From NCBI GenBank assembly GCA_030867875.1, contig JAOWCC010000655.1, forward strand, positions 7,586,269 through 7,650,268: a DNA stretch of 64,000 nt, given 5' to 3'. Position numbers and translations under genes: made by a program. Below are positions 54,926-64,000 of the stretch, in pieces (position 1 is the stretch's first letter; every line of letters starts with the position of its first letter). Below the pieces are notes generated by a model. It saw nothing but the letters and a program-made list of their open reading frames with translations, did not search any database and was not told where the DNA came from. The DNA comes from Actinernus sp. WN-2022. Lineage: Eukaryota > Cnidaria > Anthozoa > Actiniaria > Actinernidae.

Positions 54926-55135
54926 CTCCGTCGGTGGACCTACGATTTTACGTCCTTATCCGAGAAGACCTGAAGGTAACCATTTGCAGTTGGTTCACAA
55001 AGGCAGCACCTTCTACTCAGTTATTTTAAGACCCTGAGGGGTTTGAACCCGCGACCTCCCGCTCAACATACCGGAGCTTAACCACTGAGCTAACAGGGAG
55101 GAGCTTAACCACTGAGCTAACCGGGAGGCGGTTAG
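54926..55135 (-). mobile_element. tRNA-derived SINE (family A), complete copy
   Basis: On the minus strand the head has GTTAGCTCAGTGGTTAAGCT and GGGTTCAAACCCCT (B box), then the body TAACTGAGTAGAAGGTGCTG and CGGATAAGGACGTAAAAT. The first 27 bp of the head are duplicated in tandem (55081-55135). It serves as the uninterrupted reference for the copy split at 3771-5765. Confidence 0.8.
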
Positions 55136-55313
55136 CATTGGACATCATGTGGCATTGTTATATAGCCATACGTTTTCCAGACACAACGCACGCTCTCATT
55201 GGCTGATTTAGGGTCACGTGGCAGTCATCAAATTTCAATGTTTCCCGTGACAGAAGATGGTGTGATTGTCGCGCGCGCCACTGGCTCGCTAAAGGCGGGA
55301 AATATTTGTTTAC

Positions 55314-55552
55314 CAAAATGTCTAGATATTCATCAAAAGCTGACCATTTTTCGTCGAAAGAAAGCGTTCAAAATGGAACCAGCTCCAAAGAAACAATTTA
55401 CATCTTTATCAAGCGCGAGAGTGAGAAATTGGAGCTAAAAAAGGATGCACGAAAGACACAAAACGATGCTAAAAATGCCGTAGTGATGCAGGCAGTTTTT
55501 TTGCGTTGAAAAGCAGCTTCACGAAGAGAAAACGACAAACCTCGCTCGTATC
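55314..55552 (+). CDS. Candidate coding exon, coiled-coil-like, with a homopolymer frameshift
   Basis: From an ATG (55318) the frame reads SRYSSKADHFSSKESVQN, then KRESEKLELKKDARKTQNDA, a highly charged helical segment with heptad-like spacing. It hits a stop at 55507-55509, just after a run of seven T (55496-55502). With one T fewer the frame would continue as VEKQLHEEKTTNLARIR up to a good donor, CAG/gtaggt, at 55553. It may be a real first exon with a sequencing or assembly indel, or a pseudogene. Family not recognised. Confidence 0.35.
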
Positions 55553-55614
55553 AGGTAGGTCCTGTATTTATGCACACCTTTGCCTCTAGAAAAACTTATG
55601 TCTATATAACAAAT

Positions 55615-55777
55615 CACTTAATGACTGTCCCCTCGGGAATCAGTGAGTTTTGTTTCCCCTCGATCCTCGATGTTCCCCTCGACTCCGTCTCGGTACATGT
55701 ATGGCTCCGTCTCGGGGAACATCGAGGATCTCGGGGAAACAAAACTCACTGTTTCCCTCGGGGCCAGTCATTAAGTG
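55615..55777. mobile_element. Palindromic MITE
   Basis: The ends CACTTAATGACTGTCCCCTC and the right-arm complement, ending GTCATTAAGTG, extend into long GC-rich arms (TGAGTTTTGTTTCCCC and its complement). There is a short inner variation around GTACATGTATGG. No coding capacity. Confidence 0.8.
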
Positions 55778-56756
55778 TTTATTATTCAGCGCACAGGATT
55801 GGTTTAGGTACCTTATAGTAGTGAAGGGCACAGGGATTGTATCGCACACTGCATAAACAAGGCACACAGATGGGAGTTTTACTGGAGAAGTCTTTGTTGA
55901 TACCATCAGCACACGACGTCTTGGAGCACTGTGGAGTTACAAAAGAAAAGGTTCAACCACTAGCTACCACTCACGCTGGAAAGTTTTGAAACTTTTCTTC
56001 TAAATTCAGCCATGTTATAGCGCTGGTCGAGGTGATGGCTATGGTTGCAGCTGAATGCCCCAAAGTTCAATCGAATTACGGTGCCTTTCATATTCACGCG
56101 GTCCAACAATCACAGGTTTCTTTATACTCTACGCCTATAAAATATGAATCCAGATACATTGCATAATTGTTTCGGTATTTGAATTATTTAGGCCCCAAAG
56201 CGGCCAAGTAACGGCCAAGTAACGGCATCCAACGCCATAATAGGGACCTTACGCACCAAGGACGGTAATGGCTGTGACGACGGGACGTAATAAAGTGTTT
56301 ACTCGCGACATTAGGTATTTATCGTTTCTTTTATTCGCATTTTATCGCTTTTCACATTCACATTTTCGAAAAATATGATAAACATAGAGTTCCGTTCATG
56401 CCGAACGGAAAACGGAGTGTTTTACTTTCTTACGTTCGCGTTCTCTGACATGACATTTGGAGCTTTCACGTTGTACATGTGTTTTTTCGCGGAACGGTCG
56501 AAATGTAGGCGACTGAGTGCATTTTCACGTCCTAGACGTTGTGTCCTGGTTTCGTAAAGGGTGGCTTTTGACAAATTACGTTATTTAGAGAAAGCGGCAG
56601 ATTTTTTTGCCTAATTACGAAACAAAATAAAACAAGTGAGACTTCAGTTATATAACAGTAAATAAAATGCATTTAAGCTGGGAAAAAGCAAAATTATAGC
56701 ATCTGTATTGTTATTTAAACAGTTAAAATGTACGAATTTTCCAAAAGCCACCTTTT
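55778..56756. other. Non-coding stretch
   Basis: No gene, RNA or transposon recognised. It contains an adjacent repeat of GCGGCCAAGTAACGGC-type words at 56200-56225. Confidence 0.4.
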
Positions 56757-56945
56757 CTGCGTGACGCTGCCCATAAGCCACCTTATTGCGTGACGCGGCC
56801 CATAAGCAGCCTTATTGCGTGACGCGGCCCATAAGCAGCCTTATTGCGTGATGCGGTCCATGAGCAGCCTTATCGCGTGACGCGGCCCATAAGCAGTCTT
56901 ATTGCGTGACGCATCCCATAAGCAGCCTTGTGTGACGCGGCCCAA
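56757..56945. repeat. 29-bp minisatellite (about 6.5 copies)
   Basis: The unit contains GTGACGCGGCCCATAAGCAG and CCTTATTGC. Variants have ACCTT, GTCTT and one unit shortened near 56930. CG-rich compared with its surroundings. Confidence 0.93.
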
Positions 56946-57005
56946 ATGTTATGTAAAGCAAGGTGAAAGATAATTTTAAAGTCATATTTATCAATTCATT
57001 AAAAT

Positions 57006-57052
57006 TATCTACGCTAATAATCTCGGATAATCACGATTATTAGCGTAGAGAA
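57006..57052. repeat. Short palindrome
   Basis: CTACGCTAATAATC and GATTATTAGCGTAG are exact complements, with about 11 bp between. Too short to assign to a family. Confidence 0.75.
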
Positions 57053-57247
57053 AAACAACACATTTGATACACACTTGTGATAGAGCAAACTACGGTATGT
57101 CCGTAGTCTTACCGTAACCGTACTATAACCGTGCTGTACAGTATTACCCTAATTTGATTGGATCAGCAGGACAAAAACAATAGGGAAACCATTTCAATGT
57201 CACGGCATCTCGTACAGTAACCGTGCCGTAGTCAGTGCCGAGTGCCG

Positions 57248-57900
57248 TAGTGTGAAATATGAAATGTGAAATGTGAAATACGAAATGTGAAATAATATGA
57301 AATCTGTTCTATCCCTGGCAGTAACATAGCCAAATATATTGCAAACGTCAAACTGAGCAAGCTTTGGAGTTTTTAAAAGGAAGGTAACATCTTAAAGTAC
57401 ATAGTGGGTCCCAGTCTTTAGTTGTGCGGTTCAACACACAATCACTGTTTTACGTGCTTGCACTATTTCACCACTTTTATTGTTTTGCTCGCTGTTCTTC
57501 ACGCCTTCATCCTTTCTGACATTTTTCTGGCTACATTTATTGTTCTGCTTGTAGCATAAATTGATTTGAATTGTAAATGTGAAATGTGAAATGTGAAATG
57601 TGAAATACGAAATGTGAAATAATATGAAATCTGTTCTATCCCTGGCAGTAACATAGCCAAATATATTGCAAACGTCAAAGCAAGCTTTGGAGTTTTTAAA
57701 AGGAAGCAAACATCTTAAAGTACATAGTGGGTCCCAGTCTTTAGTTGTGCGGTTCAACACACAATCACTGTTTTACGTGCTCGCACTATTTCACCACTTT
57801 TATTGTTTTGCTCGCTGTTCTTCACGCCTTCATCCTTTCTGACATTTTTCTGGCTACATTTATTGTTCTGCTTGTAGCATAAATTGATTTGAATTGTAAT
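57248..57900. repeat. 327-bp segment in tandem duplicate
   Basis: The block from a (GTGAAAT)n-like run through CTGTTCTATCCCTGGCAGTA (57304 and 57631) to ATAAATTGATTTGAATTGTA occurs twice in a row, with only small differences. It lies directly before the LINE coding region but contains no LINE features, so it is probably an independent duplication. Confidence 0.9.
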
Positions 57901-57918
57901 CGACCTTAAAATAAATGA

Positions 57919-58872
57919 TATACATCTTTACCACTCTTACTTAAAGTAAACGAGATTAAACGCTCTAAAGAAAAATACTTTAAATCAATTTCTAAAAACC
58001 TCGATGATCCAGATCTATGTTCGAAAAAGTGGTGGCATCTTACAAAATCCTTATTTGGTAACAAGATTAATAATCGCATTCCTCCTCTTATTGAAAACGG
58101 AAGGTCATTTACTGATGCCAAAGAAAAGGCGGATATTTTTAATGAATACTTTGTTCTACAAAGTACCATTGACGATACAAATACCTCACTACCTGAATTC
58201 ACGTATTGTACAAACAAACGTCTCACGGAAATTCGTACTTCATCGCAAGAAATTAAGGAGGAACTTGAAACTCTCGACACAGCCAAAGCTTCGGGGTTTG
58301 ATGGGATCAGTAACAGAATTCTAAAACTGATTGCACCCAGTATTTGCCATCCTCTGGCAACATTTTGTAATCTATCGCTTTCTAAAGGTATTTTTCCAGA
58401 TTTTTGGAAATTGGCAAATATTCATCCTATTTTTAAAAAGGACGACACACAAAGTAAAACGAATTACAGGCCAATTTCACTCTTGTCTTGTCTTTCTAAA
58501 ATTCTTGAAAAAATTGTTGCCAAAAGGCTCTTTGCTTATCTTATCGGGAATAGCCTATTATCAGTTTCGCAGTCTGGATTTGTCCCTACAGACTCCACTG
58601 TAAACCAGCTTTTGGTTATTGTCAACAAGATTTTAAAAACTTTCGAGAATGGTCAAGAACTCCGTGCTGTTTTTCTCGATATTTCTAAAGCATTTGATAA
58701 AGTCTGGCATAAAGGTCTGTTATTCAAATTGAAACAAAATGGAATCGATGGAACTCTTCTTAATTGGTTTGAAAGCTATCTTTCAAATCGTAAACAGAGA
58801 GTTGTCGTTGCTGGTCAAATGTCGCAATGGCGTAATATTTCTGCTCCGTTCTTGGCCCGATATTATTTTTGA
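57919..58872 (+). pseudogene. LINE reverse transcriptase, N-terminal part
   Basis: One frame is open from 57919: DDPDLCSKKWWHLTKSLFGN in the linker, KTNYRPISLLSCLSKILEK, SQSGFVPTDSTVNQLL, RAVFLDISKAFDKVWHKGLL and LNWFESYLSNRKQRV. Just after NISA (about 58842) the bases encoding the usual turn motif before VLGPIL are missing (about 16 bp) and the frame shifts. The rest is in the next frame. Confidence 0.85.
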
Positions 58873-60134
58873 TTTATATAAATGACATTGTTGATTCTAT
58901 CAAATCAGATGTTTATTTATTCGCAGACGATACTTCAGTACTTGAAGTTGTTTACAACCCCTTCTCTACTGCTCAGCAAATTAATGCTGACTTGCTTTCA
59001 ATTGAATTATGGGCAAAAAAGTGGCTAGTAACTTTTAATCCGAACAAAACAGAAACAATGACATTTTCCGTAAAAAGGGCCAAGCCCGTCCAACCACCTC
59101 TCATATTTTTTAATAACGTTATCAAATTAGTTGAATCACATACCCACCTTGGACTCACACTTACATCTAACCTATCTTGGTTTAACCACATCAACACCAT
59201 GGTAACCAAAGCTAATAAGAGAGTAAACATGTTAAATAGTCTGAAATTTAGGCTCAGTAGAATAGTCCTTGAAAAAGTGTATTTGACATGTATTAGACCC
59301 TTGCTAGAATACGGAGATGTAGTATGGTCGAATTGTACCGAACGTGAATCTGAACTAATTGAAAACGTCCAATATAAAAGTGCAATCATTGTGACTGGAG
59401 CCATGAAGGGTACTTCTCGTAACAAAGTACTGTACGAAACTGGTTGGGAACATGTTAAACGCAGGAGGGATATTCACAAATTATGCTTATTTTACAAAAT
59501 GGTCCACAACTCCGTACCTAATTATTTATGTTCATTACTTCCTATTGTTGTAAATCAAAGAACCAATTATCCTCTTCGTAATGCAACCGACCTGTCAACT
59601 TTACAGTGTAGGACAAATAGATATTCTAATAGTTTTTTCCCTTCCACAATCAAATTATGGAACGAGCTCCCTGAGCTAATTCAATTATCGCCGTCTTTAG
59701 AAATTTTTAAATCAAAGTTAATCAAGCGTGTCCGGCCCATACCACCCAAGTACTACAAAGTTGGTCCCCGGTATCCACTTATTTTACTCACCCGCATGAG
59801 ACTAAGGTTTTGTGCTCTCAATTATTTTTTGTACAAACGTAATATTGTAGAGAGCCCAGGATGCGTATGTGGAGCTGCATGTGAAAACCTTGTTCATTTT
59901 TTCTTGCACTGCCCACTTCATGCCCAACCACGTACTCAGCTCATGGCTGCCTTCAGCGCTGTTTCCCAAAACGAAACCGATCTTATTAACTTAACAGATA
60001 AACGCTTCGTGGAGCTTTTTATCTGTGGCTCACAATTATTAAATTTGGAAAATAATATTGAACTCCTTAATGAAAGTATGAATTTTATTGTGTCCACCAA
60101 ACGGTTTCTTTTCTCTAGTGACGTTCTGACTTGA
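58846..60134 (+). pseudogene. LINE reverse transcriptase, catalytic and C-terminal part
   Basis: After the deletion the frame continues through VLGPILFLIYIND, the catalytic YLFADDTSVLEV, WAKKWLVTFNPNKTE, HLGLTLTSNLSW and the thumb region LLEYGDVVWSNC. A C-terminal Cys/His motif CVCGAACENLVHFFLHC follows, found at the ends of several non-LTR families. It ends at TGA 60132-60134. Apart from the upstream junction it is uninterrupted over about 430 codons. Confidence 0.88.
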
Positions 60135-60503
60135 TTTGACGTTTGCTAATGCTCCGTATCTTAATGAAATGTTTGCCAACTTCTTCCTCATCTTACACAG
60201 CTTTTTCAATTTTCAATTATCGTATATAATACCATTTGACGCGTTTTTTGTTTTTTTATTGTATTGTATTTTTTCGTTTTGCTTGTATTCTCTGTCTTGT
60301 TCCGTCTCTTCGTTTGTTTGTTTTGTATATTCTTTTGTCGGCTTTATCTTCATATTGTTATGCTAGTGCCGTCCGAAAATCATGTAAAATTACCGTACAG
60401 GAGAAGCACTCGATTAGTTTTTTTTCAAAAACTATTTTGCTAATCCTGTCTGTAAATATATATGTAATAAAAACTTAAAGTATCTGGCGATAATATATTT
60501 CAT

Positions 60504-60843
60504 TAGAGCGGTTTTTGATTGAGTGTCGAAGTAATAAGTGATTCCTTTGGTTTTGCGTTTGCTTAGCTTTTCTGTTGGCTGTGAAAAATGTTTTGTAATT
60601 ATCAGCCGATCAAGTTCTAAACTAAAACCAAATATTGTTTTGGTCCTTCAGGCAATCGATTTTCGTTTTAGCGAGAGTTATCCACGATTGCGTTTACTTT
60701 TCCTCGTGATTGGTTCAAGTATAGGACTAATCACGAATTACTTCAGTTCGTGATTGGCTCACTGTGTTTTTACTTGCTCCCATGATTGGCTCTCTGATTA
60801 CTTTGGTTTTGATTTCACGACACTCAATTGAAAAGCGCTCTAT
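60504..60843. mobile_element. TA-flanked MITE, copy 1 (Tc1/mariner-type target)
   Basis: The ends GAGCGGTTTTTGATTGAGTG and the complement, ending CACTCAATTGAAAAGCGCTC, are flanked by TA. The interior carries GTGATTGG and TTTTACTTGCTC words repeated twice. A second copy, expanded internally, lies at 62842-63491. Confidence 0.8.
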
Positions 60844-62339
60844 ACTTACATCTCCAAGCAAGCACAGGTTAATGAAGGACCTCGGTCCTATTAAAGCCCT
60901 CTATTCCAGATAGTCTCACACCTTCAGTTGTTACTCATGCAGTCTTTGTCAAGTGAACATGCTCTGCAGTCTGCATGCAACATGTGATCTCTGATTTTTG
61001 TTATCGCGCGAAATTCAAATCAAACACTTAAATGTTAACTGTTCTAATTAACAAATTGAAGTTAGTTTTTTATGTGTCTGTTCTAATATTGACAATGATT
61101 TTCGTCATAACATGGTCAAAATAGCTGTGGATCCACGAGGCGTCTTCGCCGATTTGTTTCAATTTGTTTTTTACAACAACAAAACACTTTTAGCTTCAAA
61201 CGAGTGTGTACAAACTGCCTTTCGAGTCGAAAAGTCCAAAACGTAAACACGTCTTTATGCTTTCCCGAACTCTATAAAAATACCTAAGCTACTCTAAACT
61301 GTTTGTTTCAACTTAAGAACGTTATGTAAATATCCTGAATAAGAGATTTTAATTACGGACTAGAAGATTATATTTTTAATTCAAGACCATTTCTCAGTAC
61401 TAGTTCTGAAAGATCGGTCGAACTTGTCACAAAGTCGATCACAAATTAGCCTAAAATGCTTTGTTCGACTCGAGAGAAAGCTCAAATTTTGACAAATGGC
61501 ACCACACAAGGAAATTTGACTCACCGATTAACTTTTCCCAATGATGAAATGCTTTTAAAATCCTCATTTTCTTGATTTTTGGAACAGATGTGTACACAAA
61601 CTGAATTCACAAATCTCTGCAAAGCCCGCATCGAAAGCCGGCCGCGCGTCTGTTAAAATATTGCATATGAAAATTAGCCAACCAGATTGCGAGAAAATTG
61701 GCGGTTGTTGTAAAAAACACTATTGACAGGCATAACTGAGCAATAAGCTTCCTGGTGTTTACTTTTTTAGCTTATTTTTCATTATAGCGTCAGCAATTTA
61801 GTATTCTAACAGGAGAATACTGAGAACTTGTTTCCTTGCTTCACTTTTCTGAATTTTAATTTCAAATTTCGAATCAAAAGGGGAGGAGTAATAGTGCGGG
61901 TCGTTGTTTAAAGACAGACAGACGGTTCCTTTCCTTACCGATGTGCACTTGATAGCTGTGTTAGGACAATCACCTCCATCTAGTGCCACGAGGTAAACAT
62001 TGGTGTTCATCACAGGGACCATGATGTAACTACCACAATTCGTTGTCCCCTCTACCTTACCACTGCAACAACAACAGTCAATGTATTGTAATGTATTGTA
62101 ACAACAACAACAAGAACAAAATTACCGCATTAGTTATCTTCAGCAAGCCAAACGGGAAGAAATATCGCGGTATGTCTTGAGAAAGTGCTTATTTCTCCAG
62201 TTTATTCTAGCAGATTTTCGAGAAACAAAACAAAGCTTAAAGTCTTGTTAAGGCAAAACAAATATAAACATTGAATTTTTAACGGGAACCTGAAACAACC
62301 ATAGGGGCTGATAAAAGTCAGGATCTAGCTAAACCACAG
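60844..62339. other. Non-coding stretch
   Basis: Apart from the dispersed repeat at 60915-61020 (also at 51540-51650) and (AACA)n-type sequence at 62095-62120, nothing was recognised. A 74-codon minus frame (61798-62022) lacks a known domain. Confidence 0.4.
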
Positions 62340-62515
62340 ATCGAATTGGAATTGAGCGTGTTAATTGTTTTTGTGGAGGGAGGAAAACTGGAGGTCTCAC
62401 AGCAAGGGCGAGATACCAACAAACTCAACTTATATATGGCGTCGCGTCCGGGAATCGAACCCAGGCCCCAGTGGTTAGAGGCGACGCGCTTAACCGCTGT
62501 GCCATCCCGGCTCAA
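62340..62515 (-). mobile_element. tRNA-derived SINE (family B), good copy
   Basis: On the minus strand it has GCCGGGATGGCACAGCGGTT (A-box region), then TAAGCGCGTCGCCTCTAACC and GGGTTCGATTCCCGG (B box), followed by the body TATATAAGTTGAGTTTGTTG. The clover-leaf-like head cannot be closed properly, so it is not a tRNA gene. Confidence 0.65.
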
Positions 62516-62841
62516 CATATAGAATGACCTCACTTCAAAAAGGTAAAACTTGGGGTTTAGCGTTGTGATTTCGTAGATTGCAGTTGTGTATATAGTGTAA
62601 TTTGGGATTACGAATGTTATATTATTAAGCCCAAGGCTGATCAACATCTAACTTCTCTTTAAGATAATCAGAACAAAGTCATGAGAATATCGGAGCTGAT
62701 CACCTTGAAAAATGTTTTGATGTGGCACCAAATTCTCTCAAATCACACTACAATAAATATATGAAGATCAAGAAGGAGAATTTGGATGTTACTTTTGGGG
62801 CAGTAAGGGTTAAGCTGTCATGGTTGATTAAATAACTTGAT
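62516..62841. other. Non-coding stretch
   Basis: No gene or repeat recognised between the SINE and the MITE. Confidence 0.4.
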
Positions 62842-63007
62842 AGAGCGGTTTTCGGTTGAATATCGAAAGTAATAAGCTACTGCTTTGGTTTTGCGTTTGC
62901 TTTTGTAATTATGAGCCAATCAAGTTTTAAATTAAAACCAAACATTGTTTGGTCCATCACGCAATCCATTTTCAAGTAACATCAATCACAAATTACTTCA
63001 GTTGTTG

Positions 63008-63245
63008 ATTGGCTCATTGCATTTTTACTTGTTCGTGATTGGCTCATTGCGTTTTTACTTGCTCATGATTGGCTCATTGCGTTTTTATTTGTTCGTGATT
63101 GGCTCATTGCGTTTTCACTTGTTCGTGATTGGCTCATTGCGTTTTCACTTGTTCGTGATTGGCTCATTGCGTTTTCACTTGTTCGTGATTGGCTCATTGC
63201 GTTTTTACTTGTTCGTGATTGGCTCATTGTGGTTTTACTTGCTCC
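63008..63245. repeat. 30-bp minisatellite (about 8 copies) inside the MITE
   Basis: The unit contains GTGATTGGCTCATTGCGTTT and TTACTTGTTC. Copy 1 of the MITE has only two related units, so the array grew after the copies separated. Open frames through it reflect the 30-bp period. Confidence 0.93.
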
Positions 63246-63261
63246 CATGATTGGCTCTGTA

Positions 63262-63445
63262 ATACGTTTGCATTATGACGTCATTTAACTACAACTACCA
63301 GAATCCTTTTCAAATTATATTTCTTATTGAGATTGTTAAACGCCTTTGAGAATACCAAGACAGTAGTCGAGAGAAGAGGAACAAAAGGATCCGCGCAAGG
63401 AGTTCTGGTATTTGTATTATCTGACGTCATCATGCAAATGTCCTG
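63262..63445. mobile_element. MITE (GACGTCAT family), copy 2
   Basis: It shares ACTACAACTACCAGAATC, AGAGGAACAAAAGGAT, AGTTCTGGTA and TGACGTCATCATGCA with 23071-23253. Comparison with the TA-flanked MITE copy 1 (near 60795-60805) shows the unoccupied site. Confidence 0.8.
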
Positions 63446-63571
63446 TTACTTCCGTTTTGGATTTACGACACTGAATAGAAAATCGCTCTATCGTCAACAA
63501 TGACACAAGGGTCACTTACCCTGGAATGGTATCAGATATCTCGTAGTTTATGTATGTCTGACCAAGCTATA

Positions 63572-63603
63572 GGGAATAATAATAATAATAATAATAATAA
63601 TAT
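63572..63603. repeat. (AAT)n microsatellite
   Basis: About ten near-perfect trinucleotide units. Confidence 0.9.
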
Positions 63604-64000
63604 TGTAATAATGATACATGATATTATGACAATAATAGATCGTTTTCACTGACGTCACAACAAAACATCCCTCAAGAAAAGACTGATATTAGTAAAATAT
63701 GTTTAATGTTGTGTATAGAGCAGGTACAAATATGTAAATGACCGAAATTTTGGAGCATTACAGTACTTCGTAACTGATCATGAGCTGTCGTACAAATAAT
63801 ATTCAAACAATTTAGTGTAATTTGTATGCGGCGGCCATGTTGGTGTGCCACTTTGGTACACCAAGATGGCGGCCGAAAACGTACTCTACAAATAAAGATG
63901 TTTTTCCCACCAATATGATTAGCATTCACTTCAAAACACTTTAGATATCACTTTTAACGTTAAATCAAGTCTAACATTTTAAATCGGCAGGAATATATGG
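63604..64000. other. Right edge: non-coding with one short hairpin
   Basis: The hairpin at 63828-63876 (GGCGGCCATGTTGGTGTGCC and a near-complement ending ATGGCGGCCG) is related to the arms of the MITEs at 29345 and 50595. No gene recognised; an 85-codon minus frame (63672-63929) overlaps the hairpin. Confidence 0.5.

Larger units (their letters stand above)
57901..60480 (+). mobile_element. LINE (Jockey/I/CR1-like), 5'-truncated
   Basis: The copy begins in the linker ahead of RT and carries RT and a C-terminal Cys/His motif. The 3' UTR (60135-60480) is T-rich and ends with AATAAAAACTTAAAG. No endonuclease is present. A small deletion at about 58842 breaks the frame, so the element is inactive. 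It differs in sequence from the LINE at 36656-39600. Confidence 0.85.
62842..63491. mobile_element. TA-flanked MITE, copy 2, with expanded minisatellite and nested MITE
   Basis: Its ends (GAGCGGTTTTCGGTTGAATA and the complement, ending GAATAGAAAATCGCTC) are related to copy 1, with TA on both sides. Internally the GTGATTGG unit has been amplified (63008-63245), and another MITE (63262-63445) has inserted near the right end. Confidence 0.8.

Noticed and set aside
56757..56945. CRISPR-like array
   Set aside because: The 29-bp units are directly contiguous without spacers, so this is a minisatellite in an animal genome.
62440..62515. Possible tRNA gene
   Set aside because: A and B boxes are present but the arms do not fold into a clover leaf and a SINE body follows. 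The same applies to 490-560, 3771-3827, 51775-51800 and 55030-55130.
62945..63250. Repeat proteins with 10-residue periodicity
   Set aside because: They reflect the 30-bp minisatellite inside a MITE.

Overview
The window looks like a repeat-dense animal genome, most likely an anthozoan cnidarian (coral or sea anemone). The reasons are an intron-split fibrinogen-domain gene, single-exon rhodopsin-type GPCRs, DIRS, Penelope and CR1/Jockey-like retroelements, tRNA-derived SINEs and very many short inverted-repeat elements. No bacterial operon, rRNA, CRISPR array or intact canonical tRNA gene is visible. The species call is an inference. A 100-N assembly gap lies at 10603-10702.

1-20.7 kb: the 3' part of one host gene on the + strand. 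Three exons (2693-2784, 6676-6967, 20437-20711) splice in phase into a complete fibrinogen C-terminal domain. Its introns are packed with transposons: a CACTA-like element inserted in a tRNA SINE (3828-5602), a roughly 7-kb foldback structure (8815-15830) and an antisense DIRS-type retrotransposon (16064-20268).

20.7-33 kb: no host gene was recognised. There are several MITEs with readable target-site duplications (TTAA, a 9-bp CTTTAGCTC and a 6-bp ATAAAA), decayed LINE reverse transcriptases (25.8-28.6 kb) and AT-rich tandem repeats.

33.2-46.0 kb: a large inverted duplication. Each arm carries a nearly identical 319-aa GPCR gene (34437-35396 on -, 42672-43631 on +), a LINE 3' fragment and a 42-bp minisatellite. 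Between the arms lie a 5'-truncated LINE with an intact reverse-transcriptase frame and a smaller palindrome. Next to that palindrome is a Penelope-type fragment with a recognisable hammerhead ribozyme on the minus strand.

46-64 kb: a decayed second GPCR (about 46.88-47.73 kb), a degraded DNA-virus-like or Polinton-like cassette with a packaging-type ATPase (about 49.5-51.3 kb, minus), SINEs, a TTAA-flanked element, minisatellites, a possible coiled-coil exon with a homopolymer frameshift (55314-55552), a LINE reverse transcriptase (57.9-60.5 kb) and two copies of a TA-flanked MITE. Host functions actually present are a secreted or surface fibrinogen-like recognition protein and two GPCR copies. 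Everything else is mostly mobile DNA in layers of nested insertion.
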